Numbered from the stretch's first letter, positions 17,190 to 25,759 are shown. The stretch is DNA of 64,000 nt from Pedobacter sp. AJM (GCF_002197755.1 NZ_NHOT01000002.1:186001-250000); one strand, 5' to 3'. A program made the numbers and translations. Notes: a model not told the origin generated them from the sequence alone.

Positions 17190-17274
17190 GGAGAGCTGGC
17201 AGAGTGGTCGAATGCGGCAGTCTTGAAAACTGTTGACTGTAATAGGTCCGGGGGTTCGAATCCCTCGCTCTCCG
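17190..17274 (+). tRNA. tRNA-Ser (anticodon UGA)
   Basis: An 85-nt class II tRNA. The acceptor stem GGAGAGC (17190-17196) pairs with GCTCTCC (17267-17273). The anticodon stem CAGT/ACTG holds the loop CTTGAAA with anticodon TGA at 17224-17226. A long variable arm (about TTGACTGTAATAGGTC) and the T-arm GGTTCGAATCC follow. The 3' CCA is not encoded. A matching promoter precedes it and an integrase remnant follows, so it has probably served as an integration site. Confidence 0.97.
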
Positions 17275-17286
17275 CAGCATAAAATT

Positions 17287-17328
17287 AAAAGCCTGTTTAT
17301 CGTATGATAGACAGGCTTTTTGCTTTTT
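17287..17328 (+). terminator. Intrinsic terminator after tRNA-Ser
   Basis: AAAAGCCTGT...TATC pairs with GATA...ACAGGCTTTT around a 4-nt loop, followed by a T-rich tract, beginning 12 nt after the tRNA. Confidence 0.88.
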
Positions 17329-17394
17329 GGTAAAAAATATAAGGCATGATTTTACCGGCGAATATGATTTCTGTTTGAGGCGGTTCGGAGAAGC

Positions 17395-17582
17395 AATAAT
17401 AACTTTGTGGTGAAGTACCTTAAAAATTTCGGAAAGATTATCAGGATCTGTTTGGCAAATGGATGGATGACCAAGGAATCATTTCCTAAATTATAAGCAT
17501 AGCGTTAAACCTGTGAAAAGACAGTATTTGACGGAAGGTGAAATTAAGATTATTGCTTCTAAATCCATATCTCGGAAAGTCT
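17395..17582 (+). pseudogene. Frameshifted remnant of a tyrosine-type integrase
   Basis: Conceptual translation gives NNFVVKYLKNFGKIIRICLA, continuing NGWMTKESFPKL and then a stop. One base over, the next frame continues YKHSVKPVKRQYLTEGEI-KIIASK. Joined, these resemble the core-binding region and the linker into the catalytic domain of Bacteroidota site-specific integrases (in intact members the pattern is roughly VVKYIKNFK-IIRICLANGW, then a VKPV-R-FLTEEE segment). The catalytic Arg-His-Arg-Tyr part is absent. The break is near 17490. The fragment starts 120 bp after tRNA-Ser and points away from it, consistent with a decayed integrative element. Based on family memory, not on a search. Confidence 0.65.
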
Positions 17583-17770
17583 AATGAACTTGTAGTTAAC
17601 TCGTTTTTTACTTTTACAGCCTATTCTTCCATGAGTCTGCTCATTAAAATTATCCGTTCCAGATTCTTTTTCATGGTAATTTCTCATTAAACTATTATGT
17701 CCCCATTGCCTGCGTTTTGGTTTTGGACAACAAAATATTCACTTAAGCCCTAAAAAAGTAATAGCTACGC
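17583..17770. other. Non-coding stretch between integrase remnant and flavoprotein gene
   Basis: No convincing ORF, hairpin or promoter is seen. Together with the pseudogene, the region 17329-17770 carries no intact gene. Confidence 0.5.
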
Positions 17771-19252
17771 TCAAATTACTTCCAACAGTCCGAGATGACA
17801 CAAACGGACTAGGATATCCCCGGCCATTTCAAATGGTATCTGCCGGCTCCAGAAATAGATCAGCTCTCCAATGGTTTCACCTCCTTTAACCGAGCTGATA
17901 AGGGGGAAAATCGCGACATTGCCGATATAAGCAACTTCCCTCTCCAACATAGGATGCCGAATAGTATCCTTTAACTGTAGCCGATCGTTTTCGACACAGA
18001 CTGCTTTGGTAAAAGTAACCTGTGGAGAAATCCTTACCTTTTTATGCCATAATTGGTCTATCGCATCTGCCGGCTTTATACGGGCACCGACAGTATTGTC
18101 TTTTTTATTGATGGGGCTTTCCTGTAACTTTAGCTTCAATTTAGTGTAGAATGCAGTTTCGTTAGCCTGTGCCGATATACCTACTTGAGATCTTTCTTTC
18201 CAGAAGCCGTTGTTGCTACCGGGCCAAGCACTATGGTAATATCCGCCTGTCCATTTTATATGCTGACTAATTGAATCTGCCATGTGATTCTCAAAAAAGG
18301 CCTGCGAAATTTCCACATCTCCGGAGTTAAGTATATTATTTACAGCAATTACCGTCTGTAGCGAAAAACGCATCGCTTTTTCCACTCCTGAAGAGGATAA
18401 GGGATCGAGTGTAAATGCGGCCTCTCCAATCCTGACATAGTTGTTGTCCCAGGGGTTATTATGACAATAATTCAATACCACACAGCTTTTGATTCCGGAA
18501 TTTGAGAGACCAGTAAGCCCCTTACGAAACAATAAGGAAGAAGATACGCTGTGTTGAAAAAGCTTTTCCGGATGCTCTTTGCGAAGATCTGCCAGCGCAA
18601 AAAAAGCCATCATCCTAAATAACTTATCACCTGGTAAGGGGGAGCCCCATAACCAACCATTTTCCTGTGCCTCTATCAGGGTACAGGCTGGCATCGAAAC
18701 GCTGCTGGTATTTGCGTAAAGCGCAACCATCGGTGGCGCAGTAATGATTTTATCGATCATCCTGCTACTGCTCCTACCTCTGGAGTCAAGCACAAAAATC
18801 GTTTTGAGCTCCATACACTGATTTTTTATCCTGATCAGCACCTTCCAATGATCGCTTTCTCTGCGAAAAATTTCCGGCTTTGCAGGCTGAAACAACACCA
18901 GCCCCTTTGAAACTGCCAACTGGATCAGATCATGGTCCAGTTTCCCTCTATCTACCATAATACCGCCGTTATGGTTCCTTAGCTCAATATTTCCCTCTTT
19001 GGCATTCTCCCAGATTACCCGGGCTGGGAGCTCATCGATATAGCCACGCTCCTTCAGCAGATGTCCTGCACCCAAGTAATCGAAAATATTCCGAATACCT
19101 GCAGATAAGGATTCCCCGATCTGCGGACGTGGAAAAACATGCTGTTCAACCAATGCTACGCGGTGACCAAGATCAAGAAGCCTGATTGCAGCAGAGGTTC
19201 CAGCAGGCCCTCCGCCAATGATTACTACGTCGAATACTTCAGGATTTCCCAT
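17771..19252 (-). CDS. FAD-dependent monooxygenase, LodB/QhpG-like, with C-terminal winged-helix-like tail
   Basis: A flavoprotein of 493 aa, last gene of the operon. The dinucleotide-binding motif VVIIGGGPAGTSAAIRLL (9-26), a PRPQIGESL segment (57-65 region) and the IGEAAFTLDPLSSSGVEKAM motif place it in the tryptophan-halogenase/LodB group of FAD enzymes. LodB and QhpG hydroxylate a tryptophan of a partner protein while cysteine tryptophylquinone is built, and the LodA-like oxidase is two genes upstream, so that role is proposed. The last 90 residues (GETIGELIYFW...ILVRLCHLGLLEVI) look like a PqqD-type winged helix. The start is the ATG at 19252, 10 bp after the radical SAM stop; the frame stays open upstream, but only inside that gene. 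Confidence 0.85.
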   Translation of the reverse strand: MGNPEVFDVVIIGGGPAGTSAAIRLLDLGHRVALVEQHVFPRPQIGESLSAGIRNIFDYLGAGHLLKERGYIDELPARVIWENAKEGNIELRNHNGGIMVDRGKLDHDLIQLAVSKGLVLFQPAKPEIFRRESDHWKVLIRIKNQCMELKTIFVLDSRGRSSSRMIDKIITAPPMVALYANTSSVSMPACTLIEAQENGWLWGSPLPGDKLFRMMAFFALADLRKEHPEKLFQHSVSSSLLFRKGLTGLSNSGIKSCVVLNYCHNNPWDNNYVRIGEAAFTLDPLSSSGVEKAMRFSLQTVIAVNNILNSGDVEISQAFFENHMADSISQHIKWTGGYYHSAWPGSNNGFWKERSQVGISAQANETAFYTKLKLKLQESPINKKDNTVGARIKPADAIDQLWHKKVRISPQVTFTKAVCVENDRLQLKDTIRHPMLEREVAYIGNVAIFPLISSVKGGETIGELIYFWSRQIPFEMAGDILVRLCHLGLLEVI

Positions 19253-19262
19253 TGAAACAAAC

Positions 19263-20639
19263 TTAATTGAACCAGCCAGGTGCCAATCTCGAAATCCGCT
19301 CGTGTGCCTGAATGGTATAATGGAGCCAGCCTCGTATATAATCACAGGCATTTCTTCCTTTATCAATCACTTCATGATGACAACCGCCTCCACAGAGATA
19401 GCGGGCCCAGCACTGGTTGCAGGGAGACTGTTGATGCACATGTCTTGACTCCAGCCAACCATTCTGCAACTCTACATCAATGCCATTTAAAATATCACCC
19501 ATGCGCCCGGCCGGTTCATTAACAAACCTGTGGCAAGCAGCAATTTCTCCATCGGCAGATACCCCCATGTAGCCTGCACCGGCGCCACATGGGTAGGGCC
19601 GGTGTGTTCCTTTATTGATTTCTTTAAGGGCATTGACCATATTCAGGTAAGGATAACGTTCACCCTGCAGCACTTTCTTTTCAAAGTGCAAACCACAGGC
19701 GATCATTGCCCCTAACAATTGCTCTAGGTCTTTTTCATCCATTTCACCTTTTCCGTTACTGGAGTTTAATAACGGGGAAAAACCTACACTATGGAAACCC
19801 ATTTCGATAAAACCCTCAAGAACCTCAAGCAGATTAAGGTTTGCAGGAGTAACCGTTACACGGGCTGATACCTGCATTTTCCGCTGAATCTGCAGCAGCG
19901 GCTTAATATTTTCCATAATCTGATCATAGGTACCAGAACCGCTTTTCAGTGGCCGTTGTGCATCATGTTCTTCCCTTAATCCATCAAGGCTGACTGTAAC
20001 GGAAAAAGCATATTTTTCAAAAAAAATGGCATCATCTTCGGTCAGCAATGTTCCGTTCGTAGTAATGGAAAAACCGATGTTAATATTTTTTTCCAGTGCC
20101 TTTTCGGCTGCGTATGCAGTTGCTATCCTTATCGCTTTCCGGTTAAGCAAAGGTTCTCCACCAAGGAAAGTAAGCTGTACACTCCCGTTTTCAGGACAGT
20201 CTTTAAGCAGTAGGTCGATCGATCTGGTGGCCACATCTAATGACATGCTTTTCATTGCGCCGCCAAAGCCTCCCTGATCTGCATAACAATAGGTACACCC
20301 CATATTGCATTTTTGAGCTATAGCCAATGAAAGCGCATAGACCGCGGGGCTTTTTAATGGCACATCATTTATTTTCAGCGGTGCATCAAGGCCCATATCC
20401 ATCAGCTTGTTTTTAAGCCCGTTTTCATCTTTTGATCCCAGGAGCACTCGAAACTCTGCCTCAGTCTGGGGAGAAATCCGGTAAAGCATAGTGCCGTTGG
20501 TAACCAGTAACTGTGTATCCTGTCCACCTCTAACTAAGTGTACCTGCGGAGAGACCGGTTTGGATTCGGCTGCAATTTTTATCGCCATCCTGCCAGCTAT
20601 ATTGCCTGCCGGGGAATCTGTCTGTTTAAGCGTTAACAT
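19263..20639 (-). CDS. Radical SAM/SPASM peptide- or protein-modifying maturase
   Basis: A 458-aa enzyme that should use S-adenosylmethionine and iron-sulfur clusters to modify a polypeptide. The radical SAM cluster ligands are Cys111, Cys115 and Cys118 (CNMGCTYCYA); LTFLGGEPLL (156-165) and VSLDG (216-220) are further family motifs. The C-terminal SPASM region has seven cysteines (351, 369, 407, 410, 416, 420, 432) for two auxiliary clusters. The first 95 residues (TQLLVTNGTMLYRISPQTEAE) are a separate small domain, as in QhpD-type maturases. QhpD makes thioether bonds in an amine dehydrogenase subunit; the substrate here is probably the neighbouring LodA-like protein or an unseen peptide. 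It has a Shine-Dalgarno sequence, GGAG, 7 nt before ATG, unlike its neighbours. Confidence 0.92.
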   Translation of the reverse strand: MLTLKQTDSPAGNIAGRMAIKIAAESKPVSPQVHLVRGGQDTQLLVTNGTMLYRISPQTEAEFRVLLGSKDENGLKNKLMDMGLDAPLKINDVPLKSPAVYALSLAIAQKCNMGCTYCYADQGGFGGAMKSMSLDVATRSIDLLLKDCPENGSVQLTFLGGEPLLNRKAIRIATAYAAEKALEKNINIGFSITTNGTLLTEDDAIFFEKYAFSVTVSLDGLREEHDAQRPLKSGSGTYDQIMENIKPLLQIQRKMQVSARVTVTPANLNLLEVLEGFIEMGFHSVGFSPLLNSSNGKGEMDEKDLEQLLGAMIACGLHFEKKVLQGERYPYLNMVNALKEINKGTHRPYPCGAGAGYMGVSADGEIAACHRFVNEPAGRMGDILNGIDVELQNGWLESRHVHQQSPCNQCWARYLCGGGCHHEVIDKGRNACDYIRGWLHYTIQAHERISRLAPGWFN

Positions 20640-20644
20640 AAGTT

Positions 20645-20652
20645 ATCTCCTT
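20645..20652 (-). promoter_or_regulatory. Shine-Dalgarno sequence of the radical SAM gene
   Basis: The minus strand reads AAGGAGATAACTT directly before ATG. A GGAG core at this spacing is rare in this window, and the other three genes of the operon have none. Confidence 0.7.
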
Positions 20653-20663
20653 TTTTATAAATT

Positions 20664-22925
20664 CTACTTTTCCTGATCTGTTCCGGTAGCATCATTACCC
20701 TTGATGATAAAACTTAGTTCACCCTCCCAGTTTCTGAACAAGTCATCATAACTCAACAGACGTGAATCTGTCCTATTGTCGAGAATATATTCACCTGTTC
20801 TTTTCTTTGCCATCCAGTTATCGCCGGAACTAAGTCCTTTTTCGTCCGGCACTACATTTACAAAATCCGGACGGCTGGCTGCCCAATAATAGCAGGCACA
20901 TTCACGATAATCGTTCTGCCATGGCGCACATAGCCCTTGGGTCATTTCGCCCGGCTTAATGATTTCTTCAGAAAAAACACTTGTGTCAGCTTCAAAAAAG
21001 TGGTTTACTTTTAGGGGCACTTTTTGGTACAATTTTTCATTATCAAGATCTTTTGCCAAAGCAACAACCTCTGTTATTGAAGGTCCAATGGTAAAATGGC
21101 ATATTACTTCCTCTCCCTGTTTCTGTAATACCTGCGCCATAGAATTTGACCATTCCATAAAGGAAACTCCATTTGGATTGGCAGCAGTAATCAAAGGAAT
21201 ACTGTCGCCGCCCGGAAACACAGGACCAGAGGTAGCAACCATGGTTGGCTTATACCCTATCGCAACCAGGCGACAGCCTTTCAAATGCTCGAACTCTGGA
21301 TCAGCGCTAACCACATAATTGTTATTTTCGATGAGCAAGATGCCTTCAAATGCACGCCGCCAAAGGTTCCTAAAATCGAATTCGAGTCCTGGAAAACAGT
21401 TGGAAATCGCTGCCCTCGGCAAGATGGAAAAAGGATTTCCCTCACCCAGATAATGTAGCTGGGCGGTAAGGTTCGAGGCCTTTAGGGCCTTATCACTTAA
21501 AGAGGATTTATCAAGTGCTCCTGCCGCCTGGCTATCCTTGAAAATTGCACCGGCAGCTGCCTGGATTACCAAATTAATCTGGCGATGCGTCAGGGTAAGC
21601 GATCGCCCATCTGCACCGCGCATAAGTGCCGGCATTTTGCGGAGCATTGGGCTGGAAAGATCGCCAATTTCATTCGGATGGCGGAGCGCATCGGCAAACC
21701 ATGCAGCTGCACCTGTGCTGAGACCTCCGAACACCCGTTCATGAAGCGCGCGCAAAGCCAGATTATCTACAATTGAGGTTGCCATTATCGGTTCATAAAG
21801 ACGGCCAAAATCATTGGTATTCTGTCTAACCATTGTACTGGCCGCATTCTGTATGCCTTCAAAAGAATTGCCGTTCATTACGCTGGTATTCATCAACCTA
21901 ATCGTTTCCAGTGCCCTTCGTACAATTTCCTCTGCTTCTTCAATATCTACTTCGCCAGTAACCTCTGGTCCAAGCAGGATTTGTTCGAGCTCATCCGAAA
22001 CTACCCTGACTGGAAGCGTATCGGGTGCAAATGCCGGAGGTCCGGCGCTGATATGTGCCCTTGCTGTAAGCTTATCATCCTTACCCTTAAGATGTACAGA
22101 AACAAAACCATCACACTCATCATCCAGATAACCCCAGCTGATTCTATCATTGTTCTCCAGGTAGTAACCTGCAAATATCTGTGCCGGATTGGTGTAGGTG
22201 GGTTCTCCAACTCCCTTTTCACAGTAACCCCACCAGCCTTTTTCTTTGTCGTAGATCACAAGATCTTCCGAATTGATGATCGGATCAGGCTGATTGAGCT
22301 TGTTTGGACTCTCATTCCTAAACCTGCTCGAACCATAAACCTTTCCCGCCCCTGGAGTAAAGCGGAAGCGAACTTCAGGAAATTCGGCCGTTGGCGAAAT
22401 AAACTGTACTGATCCCAACGGCAATGTCTTTCCAGGGAGGAAGTTTTCGCTCTCGCCTAGTAAAGGCGCGACAGCATGGCTATTGAGGCCTAAAACCTTA
22501 GCATAAATCTTATCACCTTCCTTACCTGTTCTCCGGAATATCTTGATATTTCCAACCTCTACGTCCCAGCTGATGTCTTTTAGACTATAGCCAGCCATTA
22601 TCAATAATGCTTCAGTTAAGGGAACAAGCCTGTCTCCATCTTCATCGGTAAGTGCAAATACTTCAAGAAAAGGCGCTACAGGATGTATCTTGCCATCTCT
22701 GGATTCTACAGAAGGTGCATCCTTAAAATTGATCTGCTTTGGCAGTTCACCGGTAATCTTTCCCGAAACAGGATCAACACTAAAAGTCTGTTTTGGTATT
22801 ATATTCCTGAAGTCAAGCGGTCTTTCCGGGGACAGACCAAGATCGTAGGCGGACAGGGGAACTGCAGAGGAGCCCAAACGGCCGATGGCAATAGGGGGAA
22901 GAATGCGAAGCGCTAAAATTTTCAT
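20664..22925 (-). CDS. LodA/GoxA-like oxidase (probable cysteine tryptophylquinone enzyme)
   Basis: A 753-aa protein of the LodA family, whose studied members oxidise amino acids (LodA: lysine; GoxA: glycine) with a cysteine tryptophylquinone made from their own residues, releasing hydrogen peroxide. Family hallmarks are the start ALRILPPIAIGRLGSS, the GYCEKGVGEPTYTNPAQIF-type core strand region, SNCFPGLEFDFRNLW (508-522) and GLCAPWQNDYRECACYYW (664-681). Candidate cofactor residues are Cys510 and Trp669, by my recollection of the family pattern. No signal peptide is visible. It lies 19 bp after the ferritin-like gene and 24 bp before the maturase. Substrate unknown; the interval Cys-Trp (159) is nearer to GoxA than to LodA. 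Confidence 0.88.
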   Translation of the reverse strand: MKILALRILPPIAIGRLGSSAVPLSAYDLGLSPERPLDFRNIIPKQTFSVDPVSGKITGELPKQINFKDAPSVESRDGKIHPVAPFLEVFALTDEDGDRLVPLTEALLIMAGYSLKDISWDVEVGNIKIFRRTGKEGDKIYAKVLGLNSHAVAPLLGESENFLPGKTLPLGSVQFISPTAEFPEVRFRFTPGAGKVYGSSRFRNESPNKLNQPDPIINSEDLVIYDKEKGWWGYCEKGVGEPTYTNPAQIFAGYYLENNDRISWGYLDDECDGFVSVHLKGKDDKLTARAHISAGPPAFAPDTLPVRVVSDELEQILLGPEVTGEVDIEEAEEIVRRALETIRLMNTSVMNGNSFEGIQNAASTMVRQNTNDFGRLYEPIMATSIVDNLALRALHERVFGGLSTGAAAWFADALRHPNEIGDLSSPMLRKMPALMRGADGRSLTLTHRQINLVIQAAAGAIFKDSQAAGALDKSSLSDKALKASNLTAQLHYLGEGNPFSILPRAAISNCFPGLEFDFRNLWRRAFEGILLIENNNYVVSADPEFEHLKGCRLVAIGYKPTMVATSGPVFPGGDSIPLITAANPNGVSFMEWSNSMAQVLQKQGEEVICHFTIGPSITEVVALAKDLDNEKLYQKVPLKVNHFFEADTSVFSEEIIKPGEMTQGLCAPWQNDYRECACYYWAASRPDFVNVVPDEKGLSSGDNWMAKKRTGEYILDNRTDSRLLSYDDLFRNWEGELSFIIKGNDATGTDQEK

Positions 22926-22944
22926 AACAATAAAATTTAGGTTA

Positions 22945-24447
22945 TTATTTAGAGGTAGAAATAAGTTCTTTTATAATTGCTGAAAGTCCCTGATCGGCTT
23001 CCCTTAGCACATAAAGGTATTTGAGGTTGGTAGGTGATACAAAAGGCACCAGGCTTTCTATGATGGTTTCACTGGCATCTATCAGATCCTGATGTTCACG
23101 CCAGCGGTTTCCCTCTCCCATCGGGAGATCCAGCGTATAAGGAATGCTGAAAGGTGGCCCTGCCATCTTATCATCTATCCCGGGCGGGTTAAGTGGTGTT
23201 TGAACGAGTACATTAGAAATACTTCTTAAATTGTACATTTCTCCAAATGTGGCATTGATAATGGTAGCTCTTGGTGAGGTAGCACCGTTATTGTTAAAAC
23301 CATTATCTAACAGGAAACTATGCGCAAGGTAATTCAGCAACATCCGGTAGCGAACATTAAAGAGATGGGCCCATGCTCTGGCCTCGGGATTGGTTATTGC
23401 ATCCTTCTGGTAATCCGTCCCAACCTTTTTTGAAGGTTCCAGGCTACCGTCAGCCTCCCTTTCGGCAATAAATGGATTAGTGGCTACATTTCTTGATGGC
23501 TCCCATGATCCGCCTATTTCTTTTTCCAGTTCACGCAGCTCTTTGTAAACAAACAGAAACCGTTCGAAATGTGAAGGCTTACCAGCATTTTCTTCATTTG
23601 TCGGCGCCTCGCCCTGTTCGGAAATTTCAAGTAAGGCAGCGTAAGCATCATCCCTACAGGTAAGTGGGGCAACCAGCACATCCGGACCTCCTTTAGGTCC
23701 TGTTTGCGCACTGCCGCGCTGTCCTCCCGTATATCCGCGTCCCCATTCATCAAATTTAGCCTGAAAGGGATAGGTATTGGCATGAAAAAGTTCATCAGGA
23801 ATCTGTTTATCATCATTGATAAGGCTGAGAATCACTGTAAAAAGCGCACCTACCCGGTGAGGATCTGTGGTATCTTTATATACTTTTTCTTTGACCTCGA
23901 TAGCGATTGGATCATCACTATTGATCCATTCTTCAGGGGATTCAGCGTATACATACTTGGCAAGCGATTCTAAGGTAAGCCGTTCTAGTTTAAAGGGAAA
24001 GGGATAAAAAGGGGTATCCCAAGGGTAGTCCATCCGTCCAAAGTTTAACGGAGCACCAATAAGCTTGAGTACATTCTGTACAGAGATAAAATGCCCCATT
24101 TCTTCTTTTGCTATGCCAAGAATAATATCTTGCCAGCCTTTAACCTTTTGCTGATACTCTTCAGGGATTTTTGAACCACCGATACTGTAACCCGCATACA
24201 GGTACTGGAGCATCAGTCCATGCTCTATTTCTGCATTAATGTAGAGCAAAAAGGAAAGATAATCTTTAGCATTAAATTCATATGGGATTTCGACTTTCAG
24301 GTCTTTAGGATCCGGAGGACCGGAAGCCCCGCCGGTTTCAATAGCGTGGAAATTTTTGATTCCTTCGGCTTTCATTAAAGCCTCTGCTCTGTTGCTTTCC
24401 GCCAACTGAAAAACAGGCTTTAAAAATCGTTCAAAATTGCTTAGCAT
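22945..24447 (-). CDS. VioB/RebD-type ferritin-like protein (iminophenyl-pyruvate dimer synthase family domain)
   Basis: A 500-aa protein and first gene of the operon. The N-terminal ferritin-like domain (about 55-230) shows paired acidic/histidine helices: INAEIEHGLMLQYLYAGYS (E73, E75, H76) and ILGIAKEEMGHFISVQNVL (E115, E116, H119), typical of the family found in VioB, RebD and StaD, which couple imine forms of oxidised amino acids. That family acts after an amino-acid oxidase, and here the partner gene is a LodA-like amino-acid oxidase, so coupling or trapping of the oxidation product is a reasonable proposal. The C-terminal half (about 330-500) is helical without recognised motif. The ATG at 24447 has no Shine-Dalgarno sequence. 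Confidence 0.82.
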   Translation of the reverse strand: MLSNFERFLKPVFQLAESNRAEALMKAEGIKNFHAIETGGASGPPDPKDLKVEIPYEFNAKDYLSFLLYINAEIEHGLMLQYLYAGYSIGGSKIPEEYQQKVKGWQDIILGIAKEEMGHFISVQNVLKLIGAPLNFGRMDYPWDTPFYPFPFKLERLTLESLAKYVYAESPEEWINSDDPIAIEVKEKVYKDTTDPHRVGALFTVILSLINDDKQIPDELFHANTYPFQAKFDEWGRGYTGGQRGSAQTGPKGGPDVLVAPLTCRDDAYAALLEISEQGEAPTNEENAGKPSHFERFLFVYKELRELEKEIGGSWEPSRNVATNPFIAEREADGSLEPSKKVGTDYQKDAITNPEARAWAHLFNVRYRMLLNYLAHSFLLDNGFNNNGATSPRATIINATFGEMYNLRSISNVLVQTPLNPPGIDDKMAGPPFSIPYTLDLPMGEGNRWREHQDLIDASETIIESLVPFVSPTNLKYLYVLREADQGLSAIIKELISTSK

Positions 24448-25287
24448 AGTATGGTTTTTAGAGGTTAAAATTTTAATATTTATTCTTTGAATGATACTAT
24501 GGATGACGTATCCTCAACACGTTATAAGCGGTACGCCTATTTGTATTTTAAGAAATACATAAAATCCGGATCTACAGGCCGCCGCTGTATTACACTTACC
24601 GATCGGTTTACACTTACTGAGCCATATGAAAACTCAACTACTGGAACCGCGTATAAATATATTGAAGGTATAAAGCTTGTAAAAAGATTTTTTTATCAGT
24701 GACTGACAGTGAAATAAGATAAACCTATAGCGTCCACCACTTAAGGATGGAGTAATATGAATGGAGAGCATACGTGAGAGCGTTTTGTAAGTTAGTATCT
24801 AATGTAGTATTTATAATATAAATAAACAACTATAAAATTGTAAATAATACACAACATAAACACAATGAACAACCATCCATACCGGCTGGAAAAAAACATG
24901 GATATACCATTTGGAATTTTAAATTAATGATGAAACCTATTGTTAATTGAAAGTGATGATGATAAAAGGCGGGCTAACAGAAAAAATAACTAAAGAAAGG
25001 AATAGCGCTGCTTAAGGTCCCGCACCTGTTCATCCACAACCATTCCAGATCATATTTCTGGCTAATTAATCTTGCTTTAAAACCAAAATAGGCCCGAAGT
25101 GTTTATAGTTACAAAATTGAAAGTCTTGATGAATTATTCACCACAAAAAACCTTATGGAAATAAGTCAAATCAGGGCAATATAATCCGGAATAATTGAGA
25201 TTACAGCAAACCGGATCTGAACAGATGCCTTTAAGTAGATGGGTAACTCGTAAAAACTAACTAAAGAATTTAATTACTTAAATTATA
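24448..25287. other. 840-bp AT-rich stretch without a supported gene
   Basis: This stretch holds the start region of the oxidase operon on the left and of the small secreted protein on the right. A 71-codon reading frame at 24487-24702 exists but has unconvincing composition. No tRNA, hairpin terminator, or intact promoter of the TAnnTTTG type is seen. The higher AT content and lack of genes fit a boundary region of foreign DNA. Confidence 0.5.
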
Positions 25288-25710
25288 ATGAAATACATTC
25301 TAATTATCGCTTCTTTTCTTATCCTCAGCTCACAGGCGCATTCACAGATAAAACCAGTTCGAAAAGGGTGGCATTCTTTCACTATTCAATGGATAAGTTT
25401 TAATAAGACCAATCCAGGTAAGGTATATATTAAGAGTATTGGCGATGAGGAATATAGTATTGAAGGGGAACAAAGGGATAAAAAAACGAATGAATATGTA
25501 ACTATCAAAGGGACATTCCTGAACCAGGGACGTACCTTAAAATTCAATGGTGATATTGTTTCAAAAATCAATTCGATTAACGGTGGCCAACCTTGCACAC
25601 TGAACGGGCTTTCCATTTTTAAAGCCAGTGGCTCCAGAAAATACTGGAGGTTACAACAAATGCTTAACTGTGACGGTGAAACCACAGACTATATTGACAT
25701 CTTCTTTTAG
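25288..25710 (+). CDS. Small secreted protein of unknown function (140 aa)
   Basis: The N-terminus MKYILIIASFLILSSQAHS is a signal peptide; the mature part is about 120 residues with alternating strands (FTIQWISFNKTNPGKVYIKSI, YSIEGEQRDKKTNEYVTIKG, TLKFNGDIVSKI). Two cysteines (about 102 and 126, PCTLNG and MLNCDG) could form a disulfide. The overall pattern is of a small beta-sandwich or barrel in the periplasm. I do not recognise a family. It ends 49 bp before the lipoprotein gene on the same strand, so they may be co-transcribed. Confidence 0.65.
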   Translation: MKYILIIASFLILSSQAHSQIKPVRKGWHSFTIQWISFNKTNPGKVYIKSIGDEEYSIEGEQRDKKTNEYVTIKGTFLNQGRTLKFNGDIVSKINSINGGQPCTLNGLSIFKASGSRKYWRLQQMLNCDGETTDYIDIFF

Positions 25711-25759
25711 ATCTGATCACTTCATAAAATAAACTCCATATCATTGAATCAATAACGCT

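Noticed and set aside
24487..24702. A 71-codon frame upstream of the ferritin-like gene, considered as a substrate peptide of the radical SAM enzyme
   Set aside because: It has only one Cys, no leader/core pattern, no Shine-Dalgarno sequence, divergent orientation to the cassette, and a composition (repeated Tyr, Lys, Thr) that fits chance translation of AT-rich DNA.
17266..25287. Second attachment-site copy of the tRNA-Ser 3' end
   Set aside because: By eye no matching repeat of the T-arm and acceptor sequence was found downstream, so no att site is claimed.
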